NCBI GenBank assembly: GCA_000648925.1
Contig: JFHF01000001.1
Location: 248,001 to 312,000 of the forward strand
DNA: 64,000 nt
Source: Caballeronia jiangsuensis
GTDB lineage: Bacteria; Pseudomonadota; Gammaproteobacteria; Burkholderiales; Burkholderiaceae
Reading direction: 5' to 3'
The translations under genes were made by a program, and so were the position numbers. Shown here in pieces: positions 19,352 through 28,521 of this stretch; the stretch's first letter is position 1; each line of letters begins with the position of its first letter. The notes below the pieces were generated by a model. That model ran no database searches. It was not told the origin of the DNA and saw only the letters and a list, made by a program, of their open reading frames with translations.

Positions 19352-20252
19352 ATTCGATCCCGAGTTCCGATTCCACCGCCGCTGTCGTCTGAATCTCGCC
19401 GATTTTCAGCGCCGACCCGACGCACGCCTTCGCGAGCGGTTCCGCCGCCTTCTTCGCGATTTCCTCCGGCACGGGAATATTCACCGTGCGCGAGAGATCG
19501 CCTTTCTGAAACATCGCGAGATCGCCGGGGGCGAAGCGCGTCCAGGTTTCATTGTCGGTGAGCGGGGACGTGGCGATCACGGCGACGCGATCTTCCGGCG
19601 TCGTGTACTTGGCGAAGTCGATCGACATGTCCGCGTCGATCAGATGCGCCGTCGAGAACGGCCAGCTACGCACCAGATAGTACAAATGCGTCGAACAGTG
19701 CGAGAAGAGCGCCTGTCCATTCGACATCAGGAAATTGAAGACGCCGTATTGCGTGATGTCGCGGGTGAGCACGGCGAGCGCGTCGAAGAGTTCGTCGAGC
19801 GGCGGCTGCGAGCACGGAAACGCCCGGCGCAGGCCTTGCAGCAGCGCGCAGAACGCGAGCTCGCTATCGGTCGTCCCGACCGGCTGATACACGCCGGTGA
19901 GTTCGGGCGAATGGCCTTTCAGATCGCCGTTGTGCGCGAAGATCCAGTGACGGCCCCACAACTCGCGCATGAACGGATGGCAGTTCTCGAGCAGGATATG
20001 CCCCTGCGTCGCCTTGCGGATGTGCGCGATCGTGTTCTTCGATTTGATCGGATAACGCTTCACCATGTCGGCGAGCGGCGAGCTGGCCGACGACTGATGA
20101 TCGATGAAGAGCCGGCAGGCCTTGTCCTCGAAGAACGCGATACCCCAGCCGTCGGCATGATGATCCGTGACGCCGCCGCGCGCCGCGAAACCGGTGAACG
20201 AGAACGTCACGTCGGTCGGTTCGGCGCAATTCATTCCGAGAAGTTGGCACAT
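19350..20252 (-). CDS. class II glutamine amidotransferase (YafJ-like)
   Basis: This 300-residue protein starts MCQLLGMN, so removal of Met would expose the Cys2 nucleophile of class II (Ntn) glutamine amidotransferases. [30 protein letters not shown] and the HNGDLKG motif complete the glutaminase site. No second synthetase domain is present, so the acceptor of the ammonia, if any, is unknown; YafJ of E. coli is likewise uncharacterised. It is convergent with the glt operon. It is divergent from pyrC across 180 bases containing no recognisable operator. Confidence 0.88.
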   Translation of the reverse strand: MCQLLGMNCAEPTDVTFSFTGFAARGGVTDHHADGWGIAFFEDKACRLFIDHQSSASSPLADMVKRYPIKSKNTIAHIRKATQGHILLENCHPFMRELWGRHWIFAHNGDLKGHSPELTGVYQPVGTTDSELAFCALLQGLRRAFPCSQPPLDELFDALAVLTRDITQYGVFNFLMSNGQALFSHCSTHLYYLVRSWPFSTAHLIDADMSIDFAKYTTPEDRVAVIATSPLTDNETWTRFAPGDLAMFQKGDLSRTVNIPVPEEIAKKAAEPLAKACVGSALKIGEIQTTAAVESELGIE

Positions 20253-20432
20253 GATGCTGGGGCGGGCGGCTTATGGCCTGTTGTTACAATACGTACGACA
20301 AGCATATCACCGAGGTCGGGCCGAAAAAATCGCGCAACCGCTCATAACGGCGCGCGTTGTGGAATTCCCACGGCGGTTTTTTCCTGGCTTCGCGTGGACT
20401 TGCGCCATTCCAACGTTCCCCGTCATCACGCC

Positions 20433-21503
20433 ATGTCCGCTAACTCTTCCTCGCTCAATTCGCTCACGATCGCGCGTCCCGACGACTGGCATCTGCACGT
20501 GCGCGACGGCGCGACGCTCGCGGCCGTCCTCCCGCACACGGCGCGCCAGTTCGGCCGCGCGATCATCATGCCGAACCTGAAGCCGCCCGTGACGACCACC
20601 GCGTTGGCCGCGGCGTACCGCGAGCGCATCCTGGCGGCGTTGCCGAAAGAGGGCGCGGCCGCGCGCTTCGAGCCGCTGATGACGCTCTATCTCACCGACA
20701 ACACGCCGCCCGACGAGATCCGTCGCGCGAAAGACAGCGGCTTCGTGCATGGCGTGAAGCTGTATCCGGCGGGCGCGACGACCAATTCCGACGCGGGCGT
20801 GACGGACCTCGGAAAGTGCGCGAAGATGCTCGAAGCGATGCAGGAAACGGGCATGCCGCTCCTGGTGCACGGCGAAGTGACCGATGGCGACATCGACGTA
20901 TTCGATCGCGAGAAGGTTTTCATCGACCGCGTGATGACGCCGCTGCGCCGCGATTTTCCGGCGTTGAAGGTCGTGTTCGAGCACATCACGACGAAGGACG
21001 CGGCGGATTACGTGCGCGAGGCCGAAGGTCCGATCGGAGCGACGATCACCGCGCATCATCTGCTTTACAACCGCAACATCATGCTGGTCGGCGGCATGCG
21101 GCCGCATTACTACTGCCTGCCGGTGCTCAAGCGCGAGACACATCGCGTGGCGCTCGTCGAAGCGGCGACGTCCGGCAATGCGCGCTATTTCCTCGGCACG
21201 GACAGCGCGCCGCATCCGAAAGGCCTGAAGGAACACGCGTGCGGCTGCGCGGGCTGCTATACGGCGCTGCATGCGCTCGAACTCTACGCCGAAACCTTCG
21301 ACAAGGCCGGCGCACTCGACAAGCTCGAAGGCTTCGCGAGCTTCCACGGCGCGGATTTTTACGGCCTGCCGCGCAGCGCGGAAACGGTGACGCTGGAACG
21401 CGGCTCCTGGACGCTGCCCGCCGAATTCACCGCCGGCGACTCGACCATCGTGCCGTTGCGCGGCGGCGAGTCGATCAACTGGCGCTTCTCCGACGCGCAT
21501 TGA
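20433..21503 (+). CDS. pyrC: dihydroorotase, class II
   Basis: This 356-residue enzyme cyclises N-carbamoyl-aspartate to dihydroorotate in pyrimidine synthesis. The zinc ligands HLH are at residues 20 and 22, within [10 protein letters not shown]. The lysine expected to be carboxylated is in [13 protein letters not shown], further histidines are in VHGEVTD and FEHITTKDA, and the catalytic aspartate is in GTDSAPH. Length and motifs are those of the single-domain E. coli-type enzyme. The ATG at 20433 gives the usual N-terminus but has no clear ribosome binding site. The next gene starts 10 bases downstream and is likely co-transcribed. Confidence 0.95.
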   Translation: MSANSSSLNSLTIARPDDWHLHVRDGATLAAVLPHTARQFGRAIIMPNLKPPVTTTALAAAYRERILAALPKEGAAARFEPLMTLYLTDNTPPDEIRRAKDSGFVHGVKLYPAGATTNSDAGVTDLGKCAKMLEAMQETGMPLLVHGEVTDGDIDVFDREKVFIDRVMTPLRRDFPALKVVFEHITTKDAADYVREAEGPIGATITAHHLLYNRNIMLVGGMRPHYYCLPVLKRETHRVALVEAATSGNARYFLGTDSAPHPKGLKEHACGCAGCYTALHALELYAETFDKAGALDKLEGFASFHGADFYGLPRSAETVTLERGSWTLPAEFTAGDSTIVPLRGGESINWRFSDAH

Positions 21504-21513
21504 CGCCGCGAAC

Positions 21514-22326
21514 GTGAGCGCGGGTTTCGCGGATATCGACTGGGCGCGACCCTGGCTCGCGTCGATCGAAGCGCGCGGCAGGCGCTGGCAGGCGGCGGCG
21601 CTCGCCGGTTACGACGAATACCTCGCGACGCTCAACGAAGACGCGGCGTCGGTCTCGCTCGTGACCGGGCGCGGCGAGCCGCTCGCGTTCATCGCACAGG
21701 AAGAGCTGCCAATCGGCGCTTCGTACGAAGGGCATATCGCGCAGACCGGCCGCGTGCCCACCCGCCACAATCTCCACGATTTCTTCAACGCCTCGATGTG
21801 GTTCGCGTATCCGCGCATCAAGTCGACGCTCAACGCGCGACAGGCGCAGCAAATCGATGCGCTCGGCGTCGGTCCGACGCGCGGCGGCGTGCGCGACGCG
21901 CTCACGCTCTTCGACGAAAACGCGGTGCTTTTCGCCTGCGCCGACGCCTCGCTTGCCGATGCGCTGCGCGGCTTCGGCTGGCGCACGCTGTTCGTCGACG
22001 AGCGCGCGGCGTGGGGCACGCGCTGCGAGGCGCGCATCTTCGGGCACGCATTGCTGGAAAAGCTCGTCGCGCCGTACAAGGCGTGCACGGGGCACGCGTG
22101 GATCGTCGACGTTCCCGCCGACTATTTCACGCTCGACGACGCCGCGCGCCGCGCACTGATCGACGAACGCGTCGCGCAGGGCCTCAACGCCGGGCCGCTC
22201 GATAGCCGCGCGTTCGCGCCGCTGCCGGTGCTGGGCGTGCCGGGCTGGTGGACGGCGAACGCATCGCCCGATTTCTACGACGATGTCTCCGTGTTTCGCC
22301 CGGGCCGCCGTAATCGCCAATGTTAG
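21514..22326 (+). CDS. DUF3025 domain protein
   Basis: This 270-residue protein of unknown function belongs to the DUF3025 family as far as I can judge. Typical blocks are RVPTRHNLHDFFNASMWFAYPRIK and VLGVPGWWTANASPDFYDDVSVFRP. No signal peptide or membrane helix is visible, so it is presumably cytoplasmic. It starts with GTG at 21514, 10 bases after pyrC, and ends about 13 bases before RNase P RNA. A pyrC-DUF3025-rnpB order suggests co-transcription with pyrC, but no biochemical link is known. The HNLHDFFN block contains conserved His and Asp residues that might form a metal site; that is speculation. Confidence 0.75.
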   Translation: MSAGFADIDWARPWLASIEARGRRWQAAALAGYDEYLATLNEDAASVSLVTGRGEPLAFIAQEELPIGASYEGHIAQTGRVPTRHNLHDFFNASMWFAYPRIKSTLNARQAQQIDALGVGPTRGGVRDALTLFDENAVLFACADASLADALRGFGWRTLFVDERAAWGTRCEARIFGHALLEKLVAPYKACTGHAWIVDVPADYFTLDDAARRALIDERVAQGLNAGPLDSRAFAPLPVLGVPGWWTANASPDFYDDVSVFRPGRRNRQC

Positions 22327-22338
22327 AATCGATGCCGC

Positions 22339-22749
<411 letters not shown>

Positions 22750-22765
22750 TCGTCATTCAAAAGAG

Positions 22766-22802
22766 AAGAGCCGGCGTCTTTCGACGTCGGCTCTTTTCGT
22801 TT
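22766..22802 (+). terminator. rnpB terminator
   Basis: AAGAGCCGGCGTC at 22766-22778 pairs with GACGTCGGCTCTT at 22783-22795 with one G-T wobble, followed by a short T-rich tail (TTCGTTTCG). It lies 17 bases after the RNase P RNA and 17 bases before the convergent osmC-like gene. Confidence 0.75.
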
Positions 22803-22818
22803 CGGCTTGCGCTCGGAC

Positions 22819-23241
22819 TTACGCTTCGACGATCTCGAACGAATGCGTGAGCTCCGCGGTCTTCGCCAGCATGATCGACGCCGAGCAATATTTGTCGTGC
22901 GACAGGTTGATCGCGCGCTCGACCGTCGCCGGGTTCAGGTTCTTGCCGGTCACGGTGAAATGGAAATGAATCTTCGTGAAGACCTTCGGATCTTCGCTCG
23001 CGCGATCCGCCTTGAGCGTGACCGAGCAGCCCTGGATTTCCTGGCGGCTCTTCTTCAGGATCATGACGACGTCGTAGGCCGTGCAGCCGCCGGTGCCGAG
23101 CAGCACCATTTCCATCGGGCGCGGTGCGAGATTGCGGCCGCCGCCTTCCGGTGCGCCATCCATATTGACGAGATGGCCGCTTCCCGTTTCGGCGGCGAAG
23201 GCCATGCCGTCTTGTCCCATCCAGCTAACTTTGCATTCCAT
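22819..23241 (-). CDS. OsmC family protein (YhfA-like)
   Basis: This is a 140-residue OsmC-fold protein. Family members reduce organic hydroperoxides with two cysteines. Here one cysteine is in the helix GTGGCTAYDVVMIL and the second in QEIQGCSVTLKADR, so both redox positions are present. The N-terminal beta strands (KVSWMGQDGMAFAAET) resemble the YhfA subgroup, whose physiological substrate is not established. It is convergent with rnpB. Upstream lies a long intergenic region with an apparent small RNA gene on the other strand. Confidence 0.85.
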   Translation of the reverse strand: MECKVSWMGQDGMAFAAETGSGHLVNMDGAPEGGGRNLAPRPMEMVLLGTGGCTAYDVVMILKKSRQEIQGCSVTLKADRASEDPKVFTKIHFHFTVTGKNLNPATVERAINLSHDKYCSASIMLAKTAELTHSFEIVEA

Positions 23242-23533
23242 GCTCAGGCTCCAGCTGCTCAGCGCGTCGTTACAGAGACTTTATTGTAGCGGTTCAGGGA
23301 TTCTCGACGGGTCGCTGCTTACGAGCATCCACGGGTTGACGAAGCGAAAATCGGCGAGGCGGTTCGTCGGTCGACGACAAGATTTCAAGTTGAGGATGGC
23401 CTCTAAAGTCGAAACATGCCGGATGATCGAGGCGAAACTTTCGTAAGTATATGAAAATTAGAGAGAATCCTGTACGACATTCATCTTTTTCATATTTCAA
23501 ATAGTGAAATCAACTTTCACCATGCAAATCTTC
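23242..23533. other. gene-free region upstream of the osmC-like gene and the small RNA
   Basis: About 290 bases hold no supported gene. The right part (from about 23430) is distinctly AT-rich compared with the rest of the window. It contains alternating half-sites: ATTTCA-N5-TGAAAT at 23494-23510 overlaps GTGAAA-N5-TTTCAC at 23504-23520, just upstream of the small-RNA promoter. Short open frames in this region have no ribosome binding site and look incidental. Confidence 0.5.
23494..23520. promoter_or_regulatory. overlapping inverted repeats upstream of the small-RNA promoter
   Basis: ATTTCA-N5-TGAAAT (23494-23510) and GTGAAA-N5-TTTCAC (23504-23520) share the central half-site, giving three alternating half-sites spaced 10-11 bases, about one helical turn. 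The array ends 13 bases before the -35 element at 23534, a position where activators often bind. The cognate protein is unknown. Confidence 0.5.
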
Positions 23534-23562
23534 TTGCTTTGCAGCATGACCGTGCCTATACT
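23534..23562 (+). promoter_or_regulatory. sigma70 promoter of the candidate small RNA
   Basis: TTGCTT at 23534-23539 and TATACT at 23557-23562 are separated by exactly 17 bases. Transcription would begin near 23568-23570. The match is among the better sigma70 promoters visible in the window and no coding gene starts behind it before a terminator is reached. Confidence 0.7.
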
Positions 23563-23568
23563 CGTCTG

Positions 23569-23630
23569 TGTCTCCTCCACCTCCTCCTTGGTGGATTAAG
23601 CCCGAGCCTCAGCTGCCCGGGCTTTTTTTC
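23569..23630 (+). ncRNA. candidate small regulatory RNA with anti-Shine-Dalgarno loop
   Basis: This is a short transcription unit of about 62 bases, bounded by a good promoter and a Rho-independent terminator. The 5' end is pyrimidine-rich (TCTCCTCC at 23571-23578). A hairpin CCACC (23577-23581) and GGTGG (23590-23594) exposes the loop TCCTCCTT (23582-23589), which is exactly complementary to AAGGAGGA, an ideal ribosome binding site. The terminator stem AGCCCG (23599-23604) and CGGGCT (23618-23623) ends in seven T. This architecture is that of a trans-acting RNA that blocks translation initiation. Small RNAs with such CU-rich seeds, for example NcS27, are described in Burkholderia cenocepacia; whether this is a homologue I cannot tell. 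The rplM promoter begins 27 bases later, so it is a separate unit. Confidence 0.7.
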
Positions 23631-23656
23631 GTCCTCGGTTCGCGCAAAGCAAATCT

Positions 23657-23686
23657 TTGACGCAGCAGCCAAATTCCCTTTATAAT
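23657..23686 (+). promoter_or_regulatory. rplM-rpsI promoter
   Basis: TTGACG at 23657-23662 and a consensus TATAAT at 23681-23686 are 18 bases apart. Transcription from about 23693 leaves a leader of roughly 120 bases before rplM. Such a leader could host the L13 autoregulation known for this operon in E. coli; no specific structure was recognised here. Confidence 0.75.
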
Positions 23687-23814
23687 TCAAAGTTCTCTTC
23701 GCTACACGCCCGCGGAGAGAGGCTTGTGAGAGCCTGCACGCGTCTCGAACGCACTCATATAAGCAGGGCCGAACAACGCAAAGTTCAAGGGCAGATCAAT
23801 TTTTTGGATCGATC

Positions 23815-24243
23815 ATGAAGACGTTTTCCGCAAAAGCCGAAGAGGTGACGCGCGAATGGTACGTGATTGACGCGACGGATAAGGTTCTCGGCCGTGTCGC
23901 CAGCGAAGTGGCACGCCGTCTTCGCGGCAAGCATAAGCCTGAATTCACCCCGCACGTCGACACCGGTGATTTCATCATCGTCGTCAATGCCGGCAAGCTG
24001 AAGGTCACCGGCAACAAGACCACGGACAAGAAGTACTATCGTCACTCGGGTTACCCGGGCGGCATCTACGAAACGACGTTCGGCAAGATGCAAGAGCGTT
24101 TCCCGGGCCGCGCGCTCGAGAAGGCTGTCAAGGGCATGCTTCCGAAGGGTCCGCTCGGCTACGCGATGATCAAGAAGCTGAAGGTCTACGCCGAAGCAAC
24201 GCATCCGCATACGGCTCAACAGCCTAAAGCGCTCGAGATCTAA
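23815..24243 (+). CDS. rplM: 50S ribosomal protein L13
   Basis: This is a 142-residue L13, the normal length, and an early-assembly protein of the large subunit. Recognisable segments are [20 protein letters not shown] at the start, [20 protein letters not shown], and the conserved HSGYPGG followed by [14 protein letters not shown] at 23807-23810 is the only Shine-Dalgarno-like sequence upstream. It forms a two-gene operon with rpsI, 11 bases behind, as in most proteobacteria, and is expressed from the promoter at 23657. Confidence 0.98.
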   Translation: MKTFSAKAEEVTREWYVIDATDKVLGRVASEVARRLRGKHKPEFTPHVDTGDFIIVVNAGKLKVTGNKTTDKKYYRHSGYPGGIYETTFGKMQERFPGRALEKAVKGMLPKGPLGYAMIKKLKVYAEATHPHTAQQPKALEI

Positions 24244-24254
24244 GGGGAGCCCAC

Positions 24255-24647
24255 ATGATCGGTAACTGGAACTACGGTACGGGCCGCCGCAAGAGCGCCG
24301 TCGCTCGCGTCTTCATCAAGTCGGGCAAGGGCGAGATCATCGTCAATGGCAAGCCCATCGCCGACTACTTCTCGCGTGAAACGTCGCTGATGATCGTGCG
24401 CCAGCCGCTCGAACTCACGAACCACGGCACCACGTTCGACATCAAGGTCAACGTGAATGGCGGCGGTGAGACGGGTCAAGCCGGCGCGGTTCGCCACGGC
24501 ATCACGCGTGCGCTGATGGACTACGACGCAACGCTCAAGTCGCAACTGTCGAACGCAGGCTTCGTCACCCGCGACGCGCGTGAAGTGGAACGTAAGAAGG
24601 TCGGTTTCCACAAGGCACGCCGCAGGAAGCAATTCTCGAAGCGTTAA
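24255..24647 (+). CDS. rpsI: 30S ribosomal protein S9
   Basis: This 130-residue S9 contacts the ribosomal P site through its basic C-terminal tail. That tail is visible as [17 protein letters not shown]; the final SKR is the universally conserved end. The N-terminus [19 protein letters not shown] and the [14 protein letters not shown] block are diagnostic. The ATG follows AAGGGGAG at 24242-24249. It is the second gene of the rplM operon and is followed by a strong terminator. Confidence 0.98.
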   Translation: MIGNWNYGTGRRKSAVARVFIKSGKGEIIVNGKPIADYFSRETSLMIVRQPLELTNHGTTFDIKVNVNGGGETGQAGAVRHGITRALMDYDATLKSQLSNAGFVTRDAREVERKKVGFHKARRRKQFSKR

Positions 24648-24699
24648 GCGCTTCGGCGTTTCGCCGTTGTCGGACACCGGCTACTGGCGAAATTGCTGC

Positions 24700-24735
24700 A
24701 AAGCCGCCCGCACCTTGGTGCCGGCGGCTTTTTCG
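24700..24735 (+). terminator. rplM-rpsI operon terminator
   Basis: AAAGCCGCC pairs with GGCGGCTTT, and inside it GCACC pairs with GGTGC around a two-base loop. This gives a nearly continuous 14-pair hairpin, followed by a run of T. Confidence 0.88.
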
Positions 24736-24781
24736 TTTTGGCGCGCCAAAACACGATCATGTCGAATTTGCATATAGCCCA

Positions 24782-24810
24782 TTGATTTCATGGACATTCG
24801 GCACGATATT
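24782..24810 (+). promoter_or_regulatory. probable erpA promoter
   Basis: TTGATT at 24782-24787 and GATATT at 24805-24810 are 17 bases apart, about 40 bases before the erpA start. The -35 is good and the -10 only fair. I see no convincing IscR site. Confidence 0.45.
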
Positions 24811-24857
24811 GAGATCAGCCCTACAATAGCGGTTAGAAGCTTAATTGGAGAGTTCGA

Positions 24858-25223
24858 ATGAGCGCTGTCAGCGACACCCCCACGACCGAAATGCCGTTGC
24901 CGTTCGTCTTCACCGACGCGGCTGCAGACAAGGTCAAGCAATTGATCGATGAAGAAGGCAATCCGGATCTGAAGCTGCGCGTGTTCGTGCAAGGCGGCGG
25001 ATGCTCGGGTTTCCAGTACGGTTTCACGTTCGACGAAGAAGTCAACGAAGACGACACCGTGATGGACAAGGCAGGCGTGCAGTTGCTGGTCGACTCGATG
25101 AGCTATCAGTATCTCGTCGGCGCGGAAATCGACTATAAGGACGACATCAACGGCGCGCAGTTCGTCATCAAGAACCCCAACGCCACTACGACTTGCGGTT
25201 GCGGTTCGTCGTTCTCGGTCTGA
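24858..25223 (+). CDS. erpA: iron-sulfur cluster insertion protein ErpA
   Basis: This 121-residue A-type carrier passes iron-sulfur clusters from the assembly machinery to target enzymes such as those of isoprenoid synthesis. The three cluster-binding cysteines are visible: Cys49 in GGGCSGFQY and Cys113 and Cys115 in the C-terminal [11 protein letters not shown]. The ATG has GGAG at 24847-24850. The long acidic segment [17 protein letters not shown] fits ErpA rather than IscA. It is monocistronic and ends with a terminator hairpin. Confidence 0.95.
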   Translation: MSAVSDTPTTEMPLPFVFTDAAADKVKQLIDEEGNPDLKLRVFVQGGGCSGFQYGFTFDEEVNEDDTVMDKAGVQLLVDSMSYQYLVGAEIDYKDDINGAQFVIKNPNATTTCGCGSSFSV

Positions 25224-25246
25224 GCACGAATCAATCGATGTAAGCG

Positions 25247-25276
25247 AAACGGAGCCTTCGGGCTCCGTTTTTGTTT
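25247..25276 (+). terminator. erpA terminator
   Basis: AAACGGAGCC at 25247-25256 and GGCTCCGTTT at 25261-25270 form a perfect ten-pair stem with a TTCG tetraloop, followed by TTGTTTG. The A-run on the other side makes it usable for the convergent anmK as well. Confidence 0.9.
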
Positions 25277-25287
25277 GTCCGCGCGCT

Positions 25288-26439
25288 TCAGTGCGGATAG
25301 ATCGCGCCGAGCACCCGCGCACCCGATGCACCCGTCACCGTGGGCAGATTGCCCGGCTCGCGCGCGACACAGCGCATCGCGAGCCACGCGAACGCAAATG
25401 CTTCGACCTGCTGCGGCGGCACGCCGAGCGCCTCGGTCGTCATGACGGGCACGCCTGCGACGCCGCCGTTTTCCAGCGCCTGCTGGAGCATCTTCATCAA
25501 AATCGGATTGCGCGCGCCGCCACCGCACACGTACACGGCGCGCACATCCGACGCGTGACGCGCGATCTCACGGGCGACGGTCGTTGCGGTGAGCGCGGTG
25601 AGTGTCGCCTGAACGTCAGCGGGAGCGAGGCTCGCGAAGGCGGCGAGCTTCGCGTCCATCCATGCCGGGTTGAACAGATCGCGGCCCGTGCTTTTCGGCG
25701 GAGGCAGCTCGAAAAACGGCTCGTCGAGAAGCGCATCGAGCAGCGCCGGATGCACCGCGCCTTGCGCCGCGAATTGCCCGCCATCGTCGTAGGCTCGTTG
25801 CAGATGGCGCAACGCCCATTCGTCGATCAACGCGTTCGCCGGGCCGCAATCGAAGCCGCGCACTTCGCCGCTTGCCGCAAGAATCGTGATATTGCTGATG
25901 CCGCCCAGATTGCACACGACGCGCGTCTCGTTCTTTTCGCCGAAGAGCGTCGCGTGAAACGCCGGCACGAGCGGCGCGCCCTGACCGCCCGCGGCGACAT
26001 CGCGGCTGCGGAAATCGGCGATCACGTCGATGCTGGTCATCTCCGCGAGCAGCGCCGGATTGTTGATCTGCCGCGTGTAGCCCTTCTCCGGCCGATGCCG
26101 CACCGTCTGCCCGTGAACCCCGATCGCGCGCACCTTTGCCGCCGAACAGCCGCTCATGCTCTGCAATTCGTGACAGCAGACGGCATAGCGCGTCGCGAGC
26201 GCATTGGCGGCGAGCGCCTCGCGTTCGAGCTCGTTGTCGCCGGGCGATTGCAGTTCGAAGAGCGCATCGCGCAAGCCTTTCGAAAAGGACACATGCGCTT
26301 CGCCGATCACGACAGGCGGCTTGCCCGTCGCGAACTGCACCGCGACGCCGTCCACGCCATCCATGCTGGTTCCGGACATCAAACCGAAGTACACGCCATC
26401 CGCCTTGCCGGTTTCGATTGCTTCGGTTTTCTTGGGCAC
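25288..26439 (-). CDS. anmK: anhydro-N-acetylmuramic acid kinase
   Basis: This 383-residue kinase phosphorylates and hydrolyses 1,6-anhydro-N-acetylmuramic acid to MurNAc-6-phosphate during peptidoglycan recycling. [15 protein letters not shown] near the N-terminus is the family signature; [22 protein letters not shown] and [12 protein letters not shown] follow, with [10 protein letters not shown] near the C-terminus. The start chosen is the GTG at 26439, because AGGAG lies seven bases upstream and it leaves a normal N-terminus. The longer open frame to 26595 adds unconserved residues. It is convergent with erpA and divergent from tyrS. A duplicated palindrome lies in the divergent region. 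Confidence 0.93.
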   Translation of the reverse strand: MPKKTEAIETGKADGVYFGLMSGTSMDGVDGVAVQFATGKPPVVIGEAHVSFSKGLRDALFELQSPGDNELEREALAANALATRYAVCCHELQSMSGCSAAKVRAIGVHGQTVRHRPEKGYTRQINNPALLAEMTSIDVIADFRSRDVAAGGQGAPLVPAFHATLFGEKNETRVVCNLGGISNITILAASGEVRGFDCGPANALIDEWALRHLQRAYDDGGQFAAQGAVHPALLDALLDEPFFELPPPKSTGRDLFNPAWMDAKLAAFASLAPADVQATLTALTATTVAREIARHASDVRAVYVCGGGARNPILMKMLQQALENGGVAGVPVMTTEALGVPPQQVEAFAFAWLAMRCVAREPGNLPTVTGASGARVLGAIYPH

Positions 26440-26798
26440 GCTGCTCTCCTCTTCGATGCCATGTTGCCGGGTTTCGCTCAAGCGGCGATTATCCGCGTTA
26501 TGGGTCGAATCGTTAAGACGCGTCTGCCGCCGCCTTAGATCGATGGATGCATTCCGACAGGCCGATGACCGCGTCAAACACGCCTCATCAGACATGAAAC
26601 GGCGCGGATGACCGCGTCATCGCGTAAAATCCTGAGCCTGAACAAGCAATTGCGCGAGATTTCGTCATTTTCCGCGCGCGCCGCGTTTCGACGCGCGGCG
26701 TCCCATCCGGCCACGCCGGACCGCTGCGACGGCATCGAGGCCAGATCGCGCCGCCGTTCGCCAGTCATCGAACCCTTTTGACTTCACAAGCCGCAAGC
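26440..26798. other. 359-bp divergent region between anmK and tyrS
   Basis: This region holds no supported gene. It contains the 13-bp sequence GATGACCGCGTCA twice (26564-26576 and 26607-26619), a possible -10 TAAAAT at 26625-26630, and a GC-rich hairpin around 26676-26700. No convincing T-box or other amino-acid-sensing leader was recognised ahead of tyrS. Confidence 0.5.
26564..26621. promoter_or_regulatory. duplicated palindromic operator candidate
   Basis: Two copies of GATGACCGCGTCA start 43 bases apart, close to four helical turns. Each contains TGAC-N3-GTCA; the second extends to GATGAC-CGC-GTCATC at 26607-26621. The second lies just upstream of a possible -10 (TAAAAT, 26625). A dimeric regulator acting on tyrS, on anmK or on both is plausible. 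Confidence 0.5.
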
Positions 26799-28058
26799 AT
26801 GACCACAGATTCCAACGCTTCTTCCGCGCCCGCCGCCGCGCAGAGCTTTCCGATCACCGACGATGTGAAAAACGCGCTCGCCATCGCCAAGCGTGGCTGC
26901 GACGAGCTGCTGATCGAAGACGAATTCGCGCAGAAGCTCGCAAGGAGCGCGGCGACGGGCAAGCCGCTGCGCATCAAGCTCGGTCTCGATCCGACCGCAC
27001 CCGACATCCACATCGGCCATACGGTCGTGCTGAACAAGATGCGCCAGTTGCAGGATCTCGGCCATCAGGTCATTTTCCTGATCGGCGATTTCACTTCGCT
27101 GATCGGCGATCCGTCCGGCCGCAACGCGACGCGCCCGCCGCTCACGCGCGAGCAGATCGAAAGCAACGCGAAGACGTATTTCGAGCAGGCTGCGCTCGTG
27201 CTGGATCGCGAGAAGACCGAAATCCGCTACAACAGCGAATGGTCGATGCCGCTCGGCGCTGACGGCATGATCAAGCTCGCGTCGCGTTACACGGTCGCGC
27301 GCATTCTCGAACGCGAGGATTTCACGAAGCGCTTTCAAGGCGGCGTGCCCATCTCCATCCACGAATTCCTGTATCCGCTGATGCAGGGCTATGACTCCGT
27401 CGCGCTGAACGCGGATCTCGAACTCGGCGGCACGGACCAGAAGTTCAACCTGCTCGTCGGCCGCGAATTGCAGAAGCAGTACGGCCAGGAACAGCAGTGC
27501 ATTCTGACGATGCCGCTGCTCGAAGGCCTCGACGGCGTCGAGAAGATGTCGAAGTCGAAGAACAACTACATCGGCATCAGCGAAAAGCCGACCGAGATGT
27601 TCGGCAAGCTGATGAGCATTTCGGATGTGCTGATGTGGCGTTACTTCGAGTTGCTGTCGTTCCGCAGCATCGAGGAAATCGCCCGTTTCAGGAAAGAGGC
27701 AGAGGGCGGCCGCAATCCGCGCGACTTCAAGGTGATGCTCGCGCAGGAGATCGTGACGCGCTTTCACTCTTCGTCGGATGCGGAACGCGCGCTCGATGAC
27801 TTCAACCATCGCGCGAAGGGCGGCGTGCCGGACGACATTCCGACGGTGACGCTCGCGGGCGCGCCGCTCGCGATCGGCCAGTTGCTGAAGCAGGCGGGTC
27901 TCGTGCCGTCGACGAGCGAGGCGCTGCGCAACATCGAGCAGGGCGGCGTGAAGATCGACGGCGCGATCGTCTCCGACAAGGGCCTGAAGATCGAGGCGGG
28001 CGAGTTCGTGGTGCAGGTGGGCAAGCGCCGTTTCGCGCGCGTCACGCTGACCGCTTAA
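26799..28058 (+). CDS. tyrS: tyrosyl-tRNA synthetase
   Basis: This 419-residue class I aminoacyl-tRNA synthetase charges tRNA-Tyr. The HIGH motif is at residues 71-74 ([10 protein letters not shown]) and KMSKS at 249-253. A C-terminal S4 RNA-binding domain runs from about 350 ([25 protein letters not shown]). The ATG at 26799 is preferred to a TTG at 26778 because it begins a plausible MTTDSN start; neither has a strong ribosome binding site, so a few residues are uncertain. It is followed four bases later by dtd, which removes D-amino acids wrongly attached to tRNA, including D-Tyr, so the pairing is functionally sensible. Confidence 0.95.
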   Translation: MTTDSNASSAPAAAQSFPITDDVKNALAIAKRGCDELLIEDEFAQKLARSAATGKPLRIKLGLDPTAPDIHIGHTVVLNKMRQLQDLGHQVIFLIGDFTSLIGDPSGRNATRPPLTREQIESNAKTYFEQAALVLDREKTEIRYNSEWSMPLGADGMIKLASRYTVARILEREDFTKRFQGGVPISIHEFLYPLMQGYDSVALNADLELGGTDQKFNLLVGRELQKQYGQEQQCILTMPLLEGLDGVEKMSKSKNNYIGISEKPTEMFGKLMSISDVLMWRYFELLSFRSIEEIARFRKEAEGGRNPRDFKVMLAQEIVTRFHSSSDAERALDDFNHRAKGGVPDDIPTVTLAGAPLAIGQLLKQAGLVPSTSEALRNIEQGGVKIDGAIVSDKGLKIEAGEFVVQVGKRRFARVTLTA

Positions 28059-28062
28059 GCCG

Positions 28063-28521
28063 ATGATCGCGCTCATACAGCGTGTGAAGCGCGCCGATGT
28101 GCGCGTGGGCGAGCGCGTGACCGGCGCAATCGACGCGGGCTTGCTCGCGCTCGTCTGCGCCGAGCGGGGCGATAACGAAGCCGCTGCCGACAAGCTCCTC
28201 GCCAAGATGCTCGCATACCGCGTGTTCAGCGATGCCGCGGGCAAGATGAACCTCCCTGTGCAGAACATGGATGGCGCGGGCCGCGCGGGCGGCGTTTTGC
28301 TGGTCTCGCAATTCACGCTCGCCGCCGATACGTCGAGCGGCCTGCGCCCGAGTTTCACGCCCGCCGCTCCACCCGACGAAGGCAAGCGGCTTTTCGATTA
28401 CTTCGTCGAGCAGGCGCGCGCGAAGCATCCGATCGTCGAGACGGGCGAGTTCGGTGCGGAGATGCAGGTGTCGCTCGTCAATGACGGGCCGGTTACTTTC
28501 TGGCTTCAGGTGCGTCCATGA
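28063..28521 (+). CDS. dtd: D-aminoacyl-tRNA deacylase
   Basis: This 152-residue enzyme hydrolyses D-aminoacyl-tRNAs, protecting translation from D-Tyr and other D-residues. The two active-site motifs are SQFTL at residues 82-86 and the cis Gly-Pro motif NDGPVT at 140-145. Length and sequence are typical. It lies four bases behind tyrS and its stop overlaps the ATG of the next gene by four bases, so the three are translationally coupled. Confidence 0.95.
   Translation: MIALIQRVKRADVRVGERVTGAIDAGLLALVCAERGDNEAAADKLLAKMLAYRVFSDAAGKMNLPVQNMDGAGRAGGVLLVSQFTLAADTSSGLRPSFTPAAPPDEGKRLFDYFVEQARAKHPIVETGEFGAEMQVSLVNDGPVTFWLQVRP

Noticed and set aside
26440-26798. T-box leader ahead of tyrS
   Set aside because: No conserved T-box sequence or terminator/antiterminator pair was seen; T-boxes are also uncommon in betaproteobacteria.
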